Shown piece by piece: positions 10,785-20,659 of a stretch of 64,000 nucleotides of DNA (position 1 is its first letter; each line of letters begins with the position of its first letter). The position numbers and the translations under genes are program-made. The DNA is from Colocasia esculenta (lineage: Eukaryota > Streptophyta > Magnoliopsida > Alismatales > Araceae), in NCBI GenBank assembly GCA_014218235.1, contig CM024758.1, positions 74,472,206-74,536,205 on the forward strand. The letters are read 5' to 3'. Below the pieces are notes generated by a model, which made no database searches, was not told the DNA's origin, and was given only the letters and a program-made list of their open reading frames with translations.

Positions 10785-13005
10785 TTAGCAATCAAGCAAC
10801 ACACAGTTGAATAAGAATATGAATCAGTTAAGATGGTTCAAACAAGTTATGATGCTCAACGCTTGTTTTTAGGAGTTCACAATTAATTAAATGATTGCTG
10901 AACAATGTGTTTGTCCACTCTAGATGAGACCTTAGTTGGGTAGAGTATAAGGATACTTCATGCACAACTAAGCTCACACCCTCACACGCATTGGGATGAC
11001 TAAACCCAGGTCAACCAATGGGTACCACCAGCTCGGTCCGCCGTGAGGAATCCACGGGGTAAGGAGACTTACAAGGTCTTGGTAAAGGTCCCCTAGTCCA
11101 TGAGACAGAATGCCCAAAGGAGAGTTCGCCCCTTAATAAGAAAGGGTGTGGAAGCCTAAGGTATGAGGAAGGGCTCCCCCCACCCATAAGAGATCGCCTT
11201 GTATGCACAAGTATAGGCACATATAACAAAAAGACGCATTATGTCAGCAGTCTTAATCGCGTCCGGTAAAGTGGCCATGAATTGGACTAAATCACGGCTA
11301 GGTCTGGAAGCCCAACAGGCTGTCAACAACACGTCTGGTTCCTATGGACAGACTGTGCAGACAGAAACGCGTCGGCCTAAGACGGCCGCGGAAAAGGTGA
11401 AACGCATCCACTGTATCGGACGTGGATTAAGAGACACCGAAAAACAGGAAAAAATAGTAACAAAGAGATTTGTAAAAATCAACACACACCATGATCATGC
11501 AGTAGGGTAGAGGCATGGAACAAAATCAATCTCACATAGGCATGAATCAACTCAAAAATTTTCTTCAAATTTTCCTTAGACCTACAAAGATGGCTAATCA
11601 CTTGGGAGGAGAAGAAAAGAGGAAAGAGGAGGGGCACACGAGGGTGCCAATAGAGAGTGCCACGTGGGCACGAAGGAGAGGGTTAATCAAAAGAAAGTGG
11701 CGAAAAGAGGGTCCCATCGCGATCGCAATTTGTAGATATCACTTTTCATTCGTCGCGTACTCCAGCGTCCGCAAAGAGAAATACGATGAAAAATAGAAGA
11801 AAATAAAATGAGTGGAGCACAACTCCTAAAATGGAAAATCTATGATCAAAGACACACGTGGGTGTCGAAGGAGGTGCACACGTGGTGCAAAAAAAGAGTG
11901 ATCACGTACGTGCCTTTTGGAGCAGGGAGATTGCGCGTTGGATGTGGGTTGCTCTTCTTCTACGAGCATGCCGCCCGTAGTATAAGGCACTTCCTCCTCG
12001 TTGATTACTCTTGCAAGAAAAGACCAAGAAAAAGGGGATTATCCACGTGACGTGTAGTATCAAATCCGAAATAAATGAAAATGAAATGAAGACATGAGAT
12101 GAACTTTACCATGTGGTTGTTTTTAAACCCCTAGGAAAAGTGGGTGTGTGTGGTGTGTATGCATGCATGTGTATGTGTGTATATAAAAAAGGGGAAAATA
12201 ATGAAAAAGCCACAGGGGGCTTGAAGGAGTTGATATAGACAAAATAGAGAAAAGAGGGGTGCTTCCCCATGGATGGTGTGATAGCCGCTGCTGGAATTTG
12301 AAATGGATGAAGAGGAGGAAGAGCGTCCTCCCGCCTCGCTCCGATGCGCGGAGGAAGACGACGGCTCCAAACACCAAGGAAGAAGGGCCAGATTGACGGG
12401 AGGCCTCCTTGGCTCGGAGTTGAGTCGCCGATCTTGGCAGGGCTTTGCGCTGTAGTGGTTGGGGATGCCAAAAGGCCTGGCCTTGGTCTCTACTTTATAG
12501 AGAAACCATGTTGAAATCGCACCCGGTATAGTGGACGCAATTAATGATGATAGCGCTGGGATTGGTGCATTTCAAAATTCCCATTTTCTGCAATGGTATG
12601 ACTTTAAAGCGCTCCAGTAATTGGATGCGTTTCAGAATTGCCAAAAATACTTTTTGGAAGCTTCCAAAATAATTTTGGAAATGAAAATCCGTCCGGTACA
12701 ATGGACACATTTCAAAAAGGGCAATTTTGCACATAGAAAGCTTCCAAAAACAATTTTGGAATTAGAATCGTATTGGGACACCTGACGCTTTTCAAACAAG
12801 GTATTTTTCAAATTTGGATATTTTTGAATCGCGGTGGCCTCAATCAATTTCTGGCCAGAGTCCTAGATATTTTATGGGGAAGCACTGAAAAAATTGGACA
12901 ATTTGGGAAAAATAGGAAAACTCTTGGAAGGTAAAAGAGGACCTTTTGTGGCATTACGGCGAATTTGAAAATTTCCCACGATGGTGTCAAATTTGCGTGT
13001 CTACA
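10785..13005 (-). repeat. Element D probable 5' LTR and leader
   Basis: Read on the minus strand, this begins at 13005 with TGTAGACACGCAAATTTGAC, a start typical of Tat/Ogre-type LTRs, and passes a U3 rich in inverted TTCCAAAA/TTTTGGAA words (12640-12760). A TATA element lies at 12493-12499, followed by a GC-rich stretch. The other LTR end and the primer site were not located, so the split between LTR and leader is unknown. A module at 11008-11225 resembles one in the Tekay-like LTRs. ORFs at 12106-12471 and 11241-12050 are probably chance frames. ATGGT at 13006-13010 would be one target duplication; its partner was not found. Confidence 0.6.
12493..12499 (-). promoter_or_regulatory. Putative TATA box, element D LTR
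   Basis: On the minus strand the sequence reads TCTCTATAAAGTAGAGACC, a TATA box within a small inverted repeat (TCTCTA/TAGAGA), about 510 bp into the LTR. Such placement is common in Tat/Ogre-type LTRs. Confidence 0.5.
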
Positions 13006-16000
13006 ATGGTCTGCAGTGATAGATACTTCCTCAGGATGGATATGTGGAAGACGTTGTGCACATTAACCAGTTGTGGGGTAGTGCCAGTCTGTACAGCCAC
13101 CTGACCAACCCTTTCAAGAATTTCAAGGGGCCGATAACCTGGGACTCACTTTCCCTTGATCCAAATCTTTGAATTCCCCTTGCTGGTGAGACCTTCAAGA
13201 AAACGTGGTCACCAACTGGAATTCTAGCTCTCTCCTTCTTTTGTCTGCATAACTTTTCTGCTTTGACTGTGCTATCTTCAGACGTTCCCTGACAATTTGT
13301 ACCTTTCTGACAGTTGCTTCAATTAAGTGGGGTCCAACCCATTGGTTTTCTCCACCTCCTCCCAACAAGAGAGTGATTTACAACTCCTGGCATATAAGGC
13401 TTCAAACGTGCCATTTTGATACTTGTCTGGCAGCTGTTGTTAATGCAAACTCCATTAGATATAACTGGCCATCCGAGCGTCCTCTAAAATCTAGCACAAG
13501 GCACGATGCAGCTCCTCCACCATTTGGATTGGTTCTTTCGTTTTGTCCCATCAGTCTGAGGATGAAAGGCAGTGCTAAATTTAGTTTGGTGCCCATTGCT
13601 ACTTGAAACCAGAAGTGTGAGTGAATCTAGGGTCCCCATCATATATTTAGTAGATGAACCCATGCAATCTAACTACTTCCTTAACATAAAGTGTCGCCAA
13701 CACATCTACTGACCTGTGCTCTTAATCGGCAAGAATGAGCTGCCTTAGTCAATCCATCTACTATCACCCAATTGCATCCATGCCACCTCTAGTCTTGAGC
13801 AATCCCATGATAAAGTCCATTCTGATGCTATCCCACTTCCATTCTGGGACTTCTAATGGTAGCAATCCTCCAGCCGTTTGAAAATGCTCATCCTTGACTT
13901 TCATGCATGTTAAACAATATGCCACATGGTCAGCTACAACCCTCTTCATATTTGGCCACCAATAAGACATTTTCAAGTGTTGGTACATATTTGTTGATCC
14001 AGGATGAATGTGTACTCTGACTAATGAGCTTCATTTACAACTTCTTCTTGAGTTCCCCATGATCAGGGACACATGTTCTGCCTTGGAATAGTAATCTCCC
14101 TCAGCTGCTAGAGAAAAATCCGTCTTTGTTCTAGCTTCTCTCTAATCTCAACTAAGTAGGGATCCTCTCCTTGCTTCTCCTTGATTTCAGTTAGTAGATC
14201 GAACTGTATTTGGATATTAGAAATCATCACCTGTTTTTCCTTCTTTCCCATGTCTAAACTCAAACTTGCAAACTATTCTAGTAACTTCCATTCCCCCATC
14301 ATCATGCTAGCTAGCATAGCTCCTGGTTGTCTACTTAGAGCATCTGCCACCACATTGGCTTTGCCTTGGTGATATTAAATGGAAAAGGGTCTAAATAGAT
14401 TTCAATTGTCTTCAATTGTCTTGAGGCATATGCTATTACTCTTCCTTGTTGCATTAGGACCCATCCTAGACCTGTTCCACAAGCATCTAAATAGATTTCA
14501 AATCCTCCCTCTTCAGTGAGTAGGGCAGGACAGAGCAGAAGTCAGACACTTCTTCAAGTTACTAAATCTCTCTTCACACTTATCAGTCCATACAATAATT
14601 TTCCTTCTGGGTCAGCTTGGTTATTGGCACTGAGATCTTTGAAAAATCCTTTATGAATCTTCTGTAATACCCTGCTAATCCCAGAAACTTTTGATCTCTG
14701 TGACACTTGTCGGTCTTTCCCAATTCAATACCACCTCCACCTTTGATGGATCAACACGATACCATCCTTGGTTACGACATGCCTCAAAAAGGATACCTCC
14801 TCAAGCCAAATTCACATTTACTTAGCCTGACGTACAATTTATTCTCCCTCAGAATTTGCAATGCAATCCTTAAATGTTCCTCATGCTCTTCTTTTGTTTT
14901 GAAATGATCATTATATCATCGATGAATACCACCAAATTTATCAAGATATGGGCGATAAATCTATTCTTAGCTGCATGAAAACAACAGGAGTATTTGTTAG
15001 TCCAAAAGGCATAACATGATTCATAATGCCTGTACCTGCTTCGGAGGCTGTCTTGTGTAATCTTCTCCTTTGGTCCTCAATTGATGGTAGCCGGATTTGA
15101 GATCTATCTTAGAGAAATATTTAGCTTTTGACAGTTGGTCAAATAATTCATCAATCCATGGCAGGGGAAATTTGTTCTTGATTGTTAATTGATTCAGTTG
15201 CTTATAATCTATACATAACCTCATCGACCCATCCTTCTTCTTGACAAAGAGAATAGGTGCACCCCATGGTGATGTGCGTGGTCGGATAAATCCTTTCTCC
15301 AGTAGTTCCATCAGTTGCACCTTTAATTCATTCTTCCGAGGGAGACATTCTATAGGTGCCCTGATACTAGTGTTGCTCTAGGGATCAACTCAATGGTAAA
15401 ATCGACCTCTCGCTCTGGAGGGATTCCTGGAAAATCTTCGGGGAATACATCAGCATACTTGCTAACAATATGGATGTCCTCAATGTTGACTTCCTTCTTT
15501 GTGGTAATAACAGCAGCTAGAAGGGCTATACAACCTTTCCTCATCATCCTTTTGCTTGTAGTGCAGAAATGAGGGACAGTCTCTTGCGTTTCTATCTCCC
15601 GAGAACTCTAGCTTTGGGTGATGACTAAATGTTACCCGAATTTTCTACAATTGACACTAGCCCCATGTTCAGGCAACCATTCTACTCCTAATATAACATC
15701 ATAACCCTTCCCTCCATGCATATAATTGCAGGTAGATTTTGAGTTTCAATCAACACTTCACTAGATGGGAATGGTTTCTAAGGTTGGCACCAAACCAATA
15801 GGGGGTGACAGACTATCCCAGATTTCATTTGGACGGGTTTTACAGGCAGGGTGTCAGCAAGTTTTTGAGATATGAAGGAATGATAGCTCTTGTATCAAAT
15901 AGAACAAATGCATAATGGGAAAGAATAGTAAGTGTACCTTCAACCACACCTCCTTCTCCCAGCTTCAAGCTCCTGAATAGCTGTAAGCGGCCTTGCCTCC

Positions 16001-16461
16001 TTGTCCATTCGAACCTTCTCTTGTGAGGCTTGTTCTTTAAGCATTGGGCAGTTCAGTAATCTTGTGGTCACGACTTCCACAGTGAGACATCTCCCTTGTG
16101 CTCTCCAACATTGTTCGGACTGGTGACTACCTTTATTATAATGTTGCATCTTTCCTCGGTTGCCACTACCAACTGCTGCCTAACTGTTTCGGATTTTTAT
16201 CGGCTTGTTCAATAAAACCACCACTAGGTCTTTTTCTTCCCAATGGTTTGTTGATACATTCCAGCAGACACTTGCTCTCTCTTCACTGACTTTCCTTTAT
16301 CCGATCATTTGTCTCCATGGCATCTTCCAGTAATTAGCCTTCTTTATCATATCAGCATAGGTTGGAATGTCCATTGGCGCTAATTGAGTGATATACTGGG
16401 GCCTCTAGCCATTCAGAAAGCATTTTGCCTTCATCCTTTCGTCCCAACCGAGTGAACGGCG
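13006..16461 (-). pseudogene. pol: Element A gag C-terminus and pol
   Basis: Minus-strand Ty3/gypsy polyprotein, broken by many shifts and stops. In coding order from 16461: end of gag; degenerate CCHC knuckles (about 15975-16150); aspartic protease whose D-T-G triad reads D-T-R at 15888-15896; protease end and linker at 15350-15547; RT at about 14690-15320 with GFIRPRTSPWGAPILFVKKK and an FIDD catalytic motif near 14915; RNase H remains at 14200-14560; integrase zinc-binding part at 13764-13988 (YWWPNMKR, CLTC); integrase core remains to about 13390; and the start of its C-terminal region. The end of pol, the chromodomain and the 3' LTR are missing: similarity stops at 13006, at the element D LTR. 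At 16461 it is cut by element B, and gag resumes at 26791. Confidence 0.88.
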
Positions 16462-19173
16462 TGTAAGGTCCTAAAAGTTTGTTCATATTATGCTTAGTTG
16501 ATTTATGCATATTAACTATTTATTACTTATGTGCATATGTATATACATGTTTATTTCTATACATATTGTATTTATTTAATTCTGCACATATTGCACTTAA
16601 ATAATGAGTGCATATTGTATGTATTTATATTGTGTATGTATGTATTTGATATTTCTATTTTCTGCCGCAATCCTTGTTAACGTCACATCCTTGACGTTAA
16701 GGGTAGGTTGACGGCAACTTGTGTGCCGTGGACTTCATGGCCAAAGATATTGATGTTCAAATCGATGGACGTTGACTTCCTGTTAACAGCAGCAATGTGC
16801 CATTTACTTCTCCGGTTATGTTGCGATTCTAGATCTGAAAACGGCTGCGTTTTCTCCGGGTGCTAATTAGGAAACCCACCCCAACGGTAGGAAAACCTAA
16901 TCCTAGGCGCACCCCAACACACAGCGCTATAAAACATCCAGTTTTCGGCCAGATTAGGTCTTTTGGCTCAAAGGAAAACATAGGATTTCTTGTGAGAAAA
17001 CCAGACTTTTGCAAGCTTGATCCAGCGATTGCAGAGCTTCTTCTAGCGATCTACTTCGACTAGGAGGTGCTCCAACTATTGAGGAATCTTCCACGACTCC
17101 GGAGATCCATCTGCATCAACAAAAGACCGGATTTGGGAGGGGATTCTGCACCTTCTTGGCTTGGCTGAGGAGGGCTTCTTCAACAAATTTGATCTTCTTT
17201 GATTTATTTCTAGCAAGTATTCTAGGGTTAACATCCCTAGACATGTCCTTTAGGTCTCTAGAATTTTACAGATTTTTATTCGTGTCCTGGAACCCCCAAT
17301 TACCCTTTCATTTGAGTTCGGTTTGCACTTCTGCAAACAGGAGGTTGACGACAACCTTGTTGCCGTGAAGTTCTTGAGTTTACGACAACAACCTATGCCG
17401 TTAACCTTGGTTGGCGGGAAGGCCCTTTCCGTCAAGTTCATCTATTTTCTGCAGAACTATATGTTGATCTCTGTACTATGATTTTCGACTGTTTGGAGGT
17501 CTGTGCATGCTGTAAAAATTAGGGTTTGTCAGGCATGGTCTGTAGGTCATTTCATGACGTTCTGTCAATTTTTTGAGCAGGATATTATTTAGTTAATTTC
17601 TGTTATTAGAGAATAAGCATGTTATGGCTGTGTTTAATTCTGAAAAAATAATTTTACTGCATGTTAATGTCATAGAAAATTTCCATGATCTTATATTGAC
17701 TGTTCACATGTTTTGGACCTGTTAGAACTGACTACTTTACTATCTAACATGTTAAGTGAATATTTCACTGAAATATGCATGAAATCTATTTAAATTGTTA
17801 AATTAGTTTTTCTATGCAAAATCTGAAAAAGTAGACATGTGATATATTATTACTTGTATGAAGTCTGTGATAAAACTTTGATACTATTTTGACAACCGTG
17901 ATATTATTAGTCTTTTAAAAGTGTATTTAGCCATGCTAATGTGTGTTTAATTTAAATCATGTAATTTCAAAAGAATTGCAGCATGTTAGGGCACCGTTAT
18001 GTTTATTTTAACACTGTGGAACAGTCATACTAAGTTTTATAAACTGAAGCATGTATATTTGTTTAATAGTGCATGTGAATAATGTAAACCATGTGATTAA
18101 GTGTTAATGTGTAATGTGTGCCGAGAATGACACTGCTACCATAGAAGGTTGTGGAGTCATACTGTAGAAAAGTCCCTATAGGAACGCTCATTGTGTATGT
18201 GATATCCTATGGGCATTAGGATGAAATTCTGGAGGTGGACAAGTACCACTGGTTAGGGTGGAGAGGGCTACTCCCGATTTTGTGCATTCCCAAGATTCGT
18301 CACTATATTTCCTAGGTGACGGGTATGTGTTATGTGAACGTGTGTCCTTCTTTATGGTGGTTCGGACTATGTGTCATGACAATTAACTGTAAAAGTGCGA
18401 AGAATGTGAATATGTGCAATGTGAACATGTGTTAGTGTTATGTGAATGTCATAGCAAATGAAGCGGTGTGAAACCATGTGAATGAGAGTTAATTATGTTA
18501 AAAAAACAAGCTATAAGTGTTATAAAGCATGATAAAATTGTTAGATATCATGCTAGGATTGCTAGCTACCTTTTGCTAATTTCCATGCTTTAATTGTCTA
18601 AGAATATGGTTAATATGAGTTTGATTAGCAACATGAATCATGTTACATGTTTATGTGTTTGAAGGCATGCGTAGGTTTCATGCTTATTGTCATGAAGCAT
18701 GTACCATGTATTTTTCTTATTGTTTAAAAGACTAGCATCTGTATGTGATGTGTAAGGATGTACCTTTAGGTTGTTTGTTGGGTGTTGTTGAAAAACTCAT
18801 CCATGCTTTAACATACACGTGAGACATGTGTCCCCATACTGAGGAGGACGTGATGAAAGCGACTCCAAGCGAGAGAAGTAGCTGCTTGTGGAGATCGTAG
18901 CATAGTTTACACTTTCTTTTCATAGTATGTGAACAATGTATTCATATGGACTTGTAATAATGTGGACATTTGTTATTTCTTTTATTTCTATATGGACTAT
19001 GAAATTATGTGAATGATGATAGAATAATACTTCTCTTTTATTCCGCTGTACTCTTTTGTTATTTATGTACATCTAGACCTATTGTGTAGCGTTTGATAAA
19101 TGTCCCACTGTAATGACGCCCTCTATATCGATGTGGATTGGTATATCATACCAGAATAAGGAGGGTCGTTACA
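16462..19173 (+). repeat. Element B 5' LTR
   Basis: 2.7-kb LTR, TG...CA ends, matched along its length by 24077-26790. It contains CpG-rich words around GACGGCAAC and CCGTCAAG (16685-16770, 17335-17425) in an otherwise A/T-rich sequence, a TATA box at 16928 and many short ATG-rich words such as CATGTGAA near its end. ORFs inside are chance frames. Confidence 0.95.
16928..16934 (+). promoter_or_regulatory. Putative TATA box, B 5' LTR
   Basis: TATAAAA in the context GCTATAAAACATCCAG. The same context occurs in the 3' LTR. It lies about 470 bp from the LTR start, consistent with the U3/R boundary. Confidence 0.65.
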
Positions 19174-19178
19174 GAGAT

Positions 19179-19191
19179 TGGTATCAGAGCA
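19179..19191 (+). other. Element B primer-binding site
   Basis: TGGTATCAGAGCA begins six bases after the LTR end and is complementary to the 3' end of plant initiator-Met tRNA, the usual primer of chromoviruses. Confidence 0.9.
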
Positions 19192-19559
19192 ACAGGTTGA
19201 GATAGTACATGAATATGTCATCATCTTCACAATATTGCAATGTCTTTATAGAATTAGTCCATATAAGTGGAAAATATCTAATAATGAATTAAAGATAGTT
19301 AAGAAAAGCTTAGGATTAAGTAACTTGGATTTTAACTAAGTTAATTATTTTACAGGCTATCGCAAGCCGTGGTAGGCGTGGTGCTCAGGCTACGGAGGAT
19401 GAGCATAGGCATGAGGAGAGGGGTGAGCAGCAAGCCCCAACACCCCCGGATCCCACAGTACTTCCTCCACCACCACCTGTGGACTACGACGTGTTAATGC
19501 AAGGCCTGGTTCAGGCAATGTAGACCCAGGTGCAGACTCAGGCGGCACTGCAGGCTCAA

Positions 19560-19630
19560 GTTAGAGTTGGTGAATAGGAGTAGTTTGTTTTGTTAAATGC
19601 ATGATTGTTCTGTATTGCTTGTTGTCTTAG
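19560..19630 (+). other. Intron-like insertion 1 in B gag
   Basis: The gag frame ends at CAG GCT CAA, is interrupted by 71 bp starting GT and ending TTGTTGTCTTAG, and resumes in the same phase with GCT CAA GCT CCA. The insert is T-rich and has an in-frame stop. A second possible donor, GTGAATAGG, starts at 19570. The acceptor is good and the donor weak. Confidence 0.45.
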
Positions 19631-19830
19631 GCTCAAGCTCCAGCTCCAGATCCCCAGGAGCATGGCCATGGTGGTTGTCCATCATGGAGAGGTTCAAGAG
19701 ATGGCTCCACCTTCGTTTAAGGGGGAGAGTCAACCCCTCTTGGAAGAGAGCTAGATGAGGGAAGTTGAGAAGATTTTTCTGGCCATTAGGTATGCTGAGA
19801 AAGATAAAGTCAGTCTGGCCACCTACATGC

Positions 19831-19908
19831 TATAAGTACTTAAAGTATATGTACTTCAGTAAGGTTAGGGTTTTGTTTAGATTGGTGCTTATGGGTTGTA
19901 TTTTGCAG
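19831..19908 (+). other. Intron-like insertion 2 in B gag
   Basis: The frame encoding LATYML breaks at about 19830 and resumes at 19909 with ERADVW-like coding. The 78-bp insert starts ATAAGTACTT, which looks like a GTAAGT donor with its G changed to A, is A/T-rich, and ends GTTGTATTTTGCAG, a strong plant-type acceptor. Confidence 0.5.
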
Positions 19909-20659
19909 GAGAGAGCGGATGTTTAGTGGGCCTCCGTACTTCGCACCAGGTATGAGGATGGTGCCATTGAGGTGTCTTGGGCCGATTTCACGAGGCTATT
20001 TCAGGCCAAGTTCATCCCCGAGCACATCTAGGACAAGATAGAGCGGGCGTTTCTTACTCTTACTCAGGGCTTCATGTCGGTCTTGGAGTATGAGGCCAGG
20101 TTTGCTGAGCTCCCTAAATATGCTCCTCATATAGTTGTTTGATGAGTGTAGGAAGGCTAAGAAGTTTGTGATGGGGCTTAAACCGTCACGAAGGTCGAGG
20201 CTTGTGGCTTTTGACCACCGCACTCTAGATGAGGCTCTCAGCGCAGCGTGCAGGCAAGAGAGCGAGATGGATCAGTATCTAGAGGAGAAGAGGGCAGCTC
20301 AGAAGAGGTCTGCACTCCCTTTCCAGAGGCAGGACCGGAAGAAGGCAATGTACCATTCACCCTAGCATCCAGTGGCGGCTACGAGTCAGCAAGTAGTTAC
20401 ACCGCAGTCCCCCGTTTCAAGCCTAGTGATATAAAGGCGTGTCCTCACTGTGATAGGGCACACGGTGGCACTGAGTGTTGGAAGTTGGCAGGGAAGTGTC
20501 TCAAGTGTGGCAGCACCGAGCACCAGATCCGAGATTGTCCTAGAGTTCAGTAGGGTGTACAGCGAGGAGCGCCAAGCCCCAGCGCCAGTAACTAGGAGAC
20601 CAGGAAGGCCTCGAGCCCAAGCTCGAGTGTTTGCACTAGCACGAGAGGATGCAGAGTAG

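Larger units (their letters stand above)
19362..20650 (+). pseudogene. gag: Element B gag with intron-like interruptions
   Basis: Gag reading frame of the Tekay-like family. The expected start codon appears as ATC at about 19362 (the following codons read ASRGRRG). A Pro-rich N-terminal part follows, then the gag core from about 19690 to 20190 (MREVEKIFLAIRYAEKDKV, later SWADFTRLFQAKFIPEH), then a basic segment and two CCHC knuckles at 20430-20540; the second, CLKCGSTEHQIRDC, is complete and the first has shortened spacing. Stops at 19521, 20029, 20363 and 20551 are TAG where CAG is expected. Two stretches do not belong to the coding frame and look like introns (19560-19630 and about 19831-19908); a third acceptor-like TATTTTACAG ends just before the start. 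Gag would assemble particles; this copy is inactive. Confidence 0.8.

Noticed and set aside
11241..12050. Three successive plus-strand ORFs of 80-93 codons
   Set aside because: No shared frame or recognisable domain, antisense to element D; probably chance in a GC-richer stretch.
12106..12471. Minus-strand ORFs of 79-121 codons
   Set aside because: They lie in the probable element D LTR just after its TATA box, with shifting Ser/His-rich composition and no domain; more likely untranslated leader.
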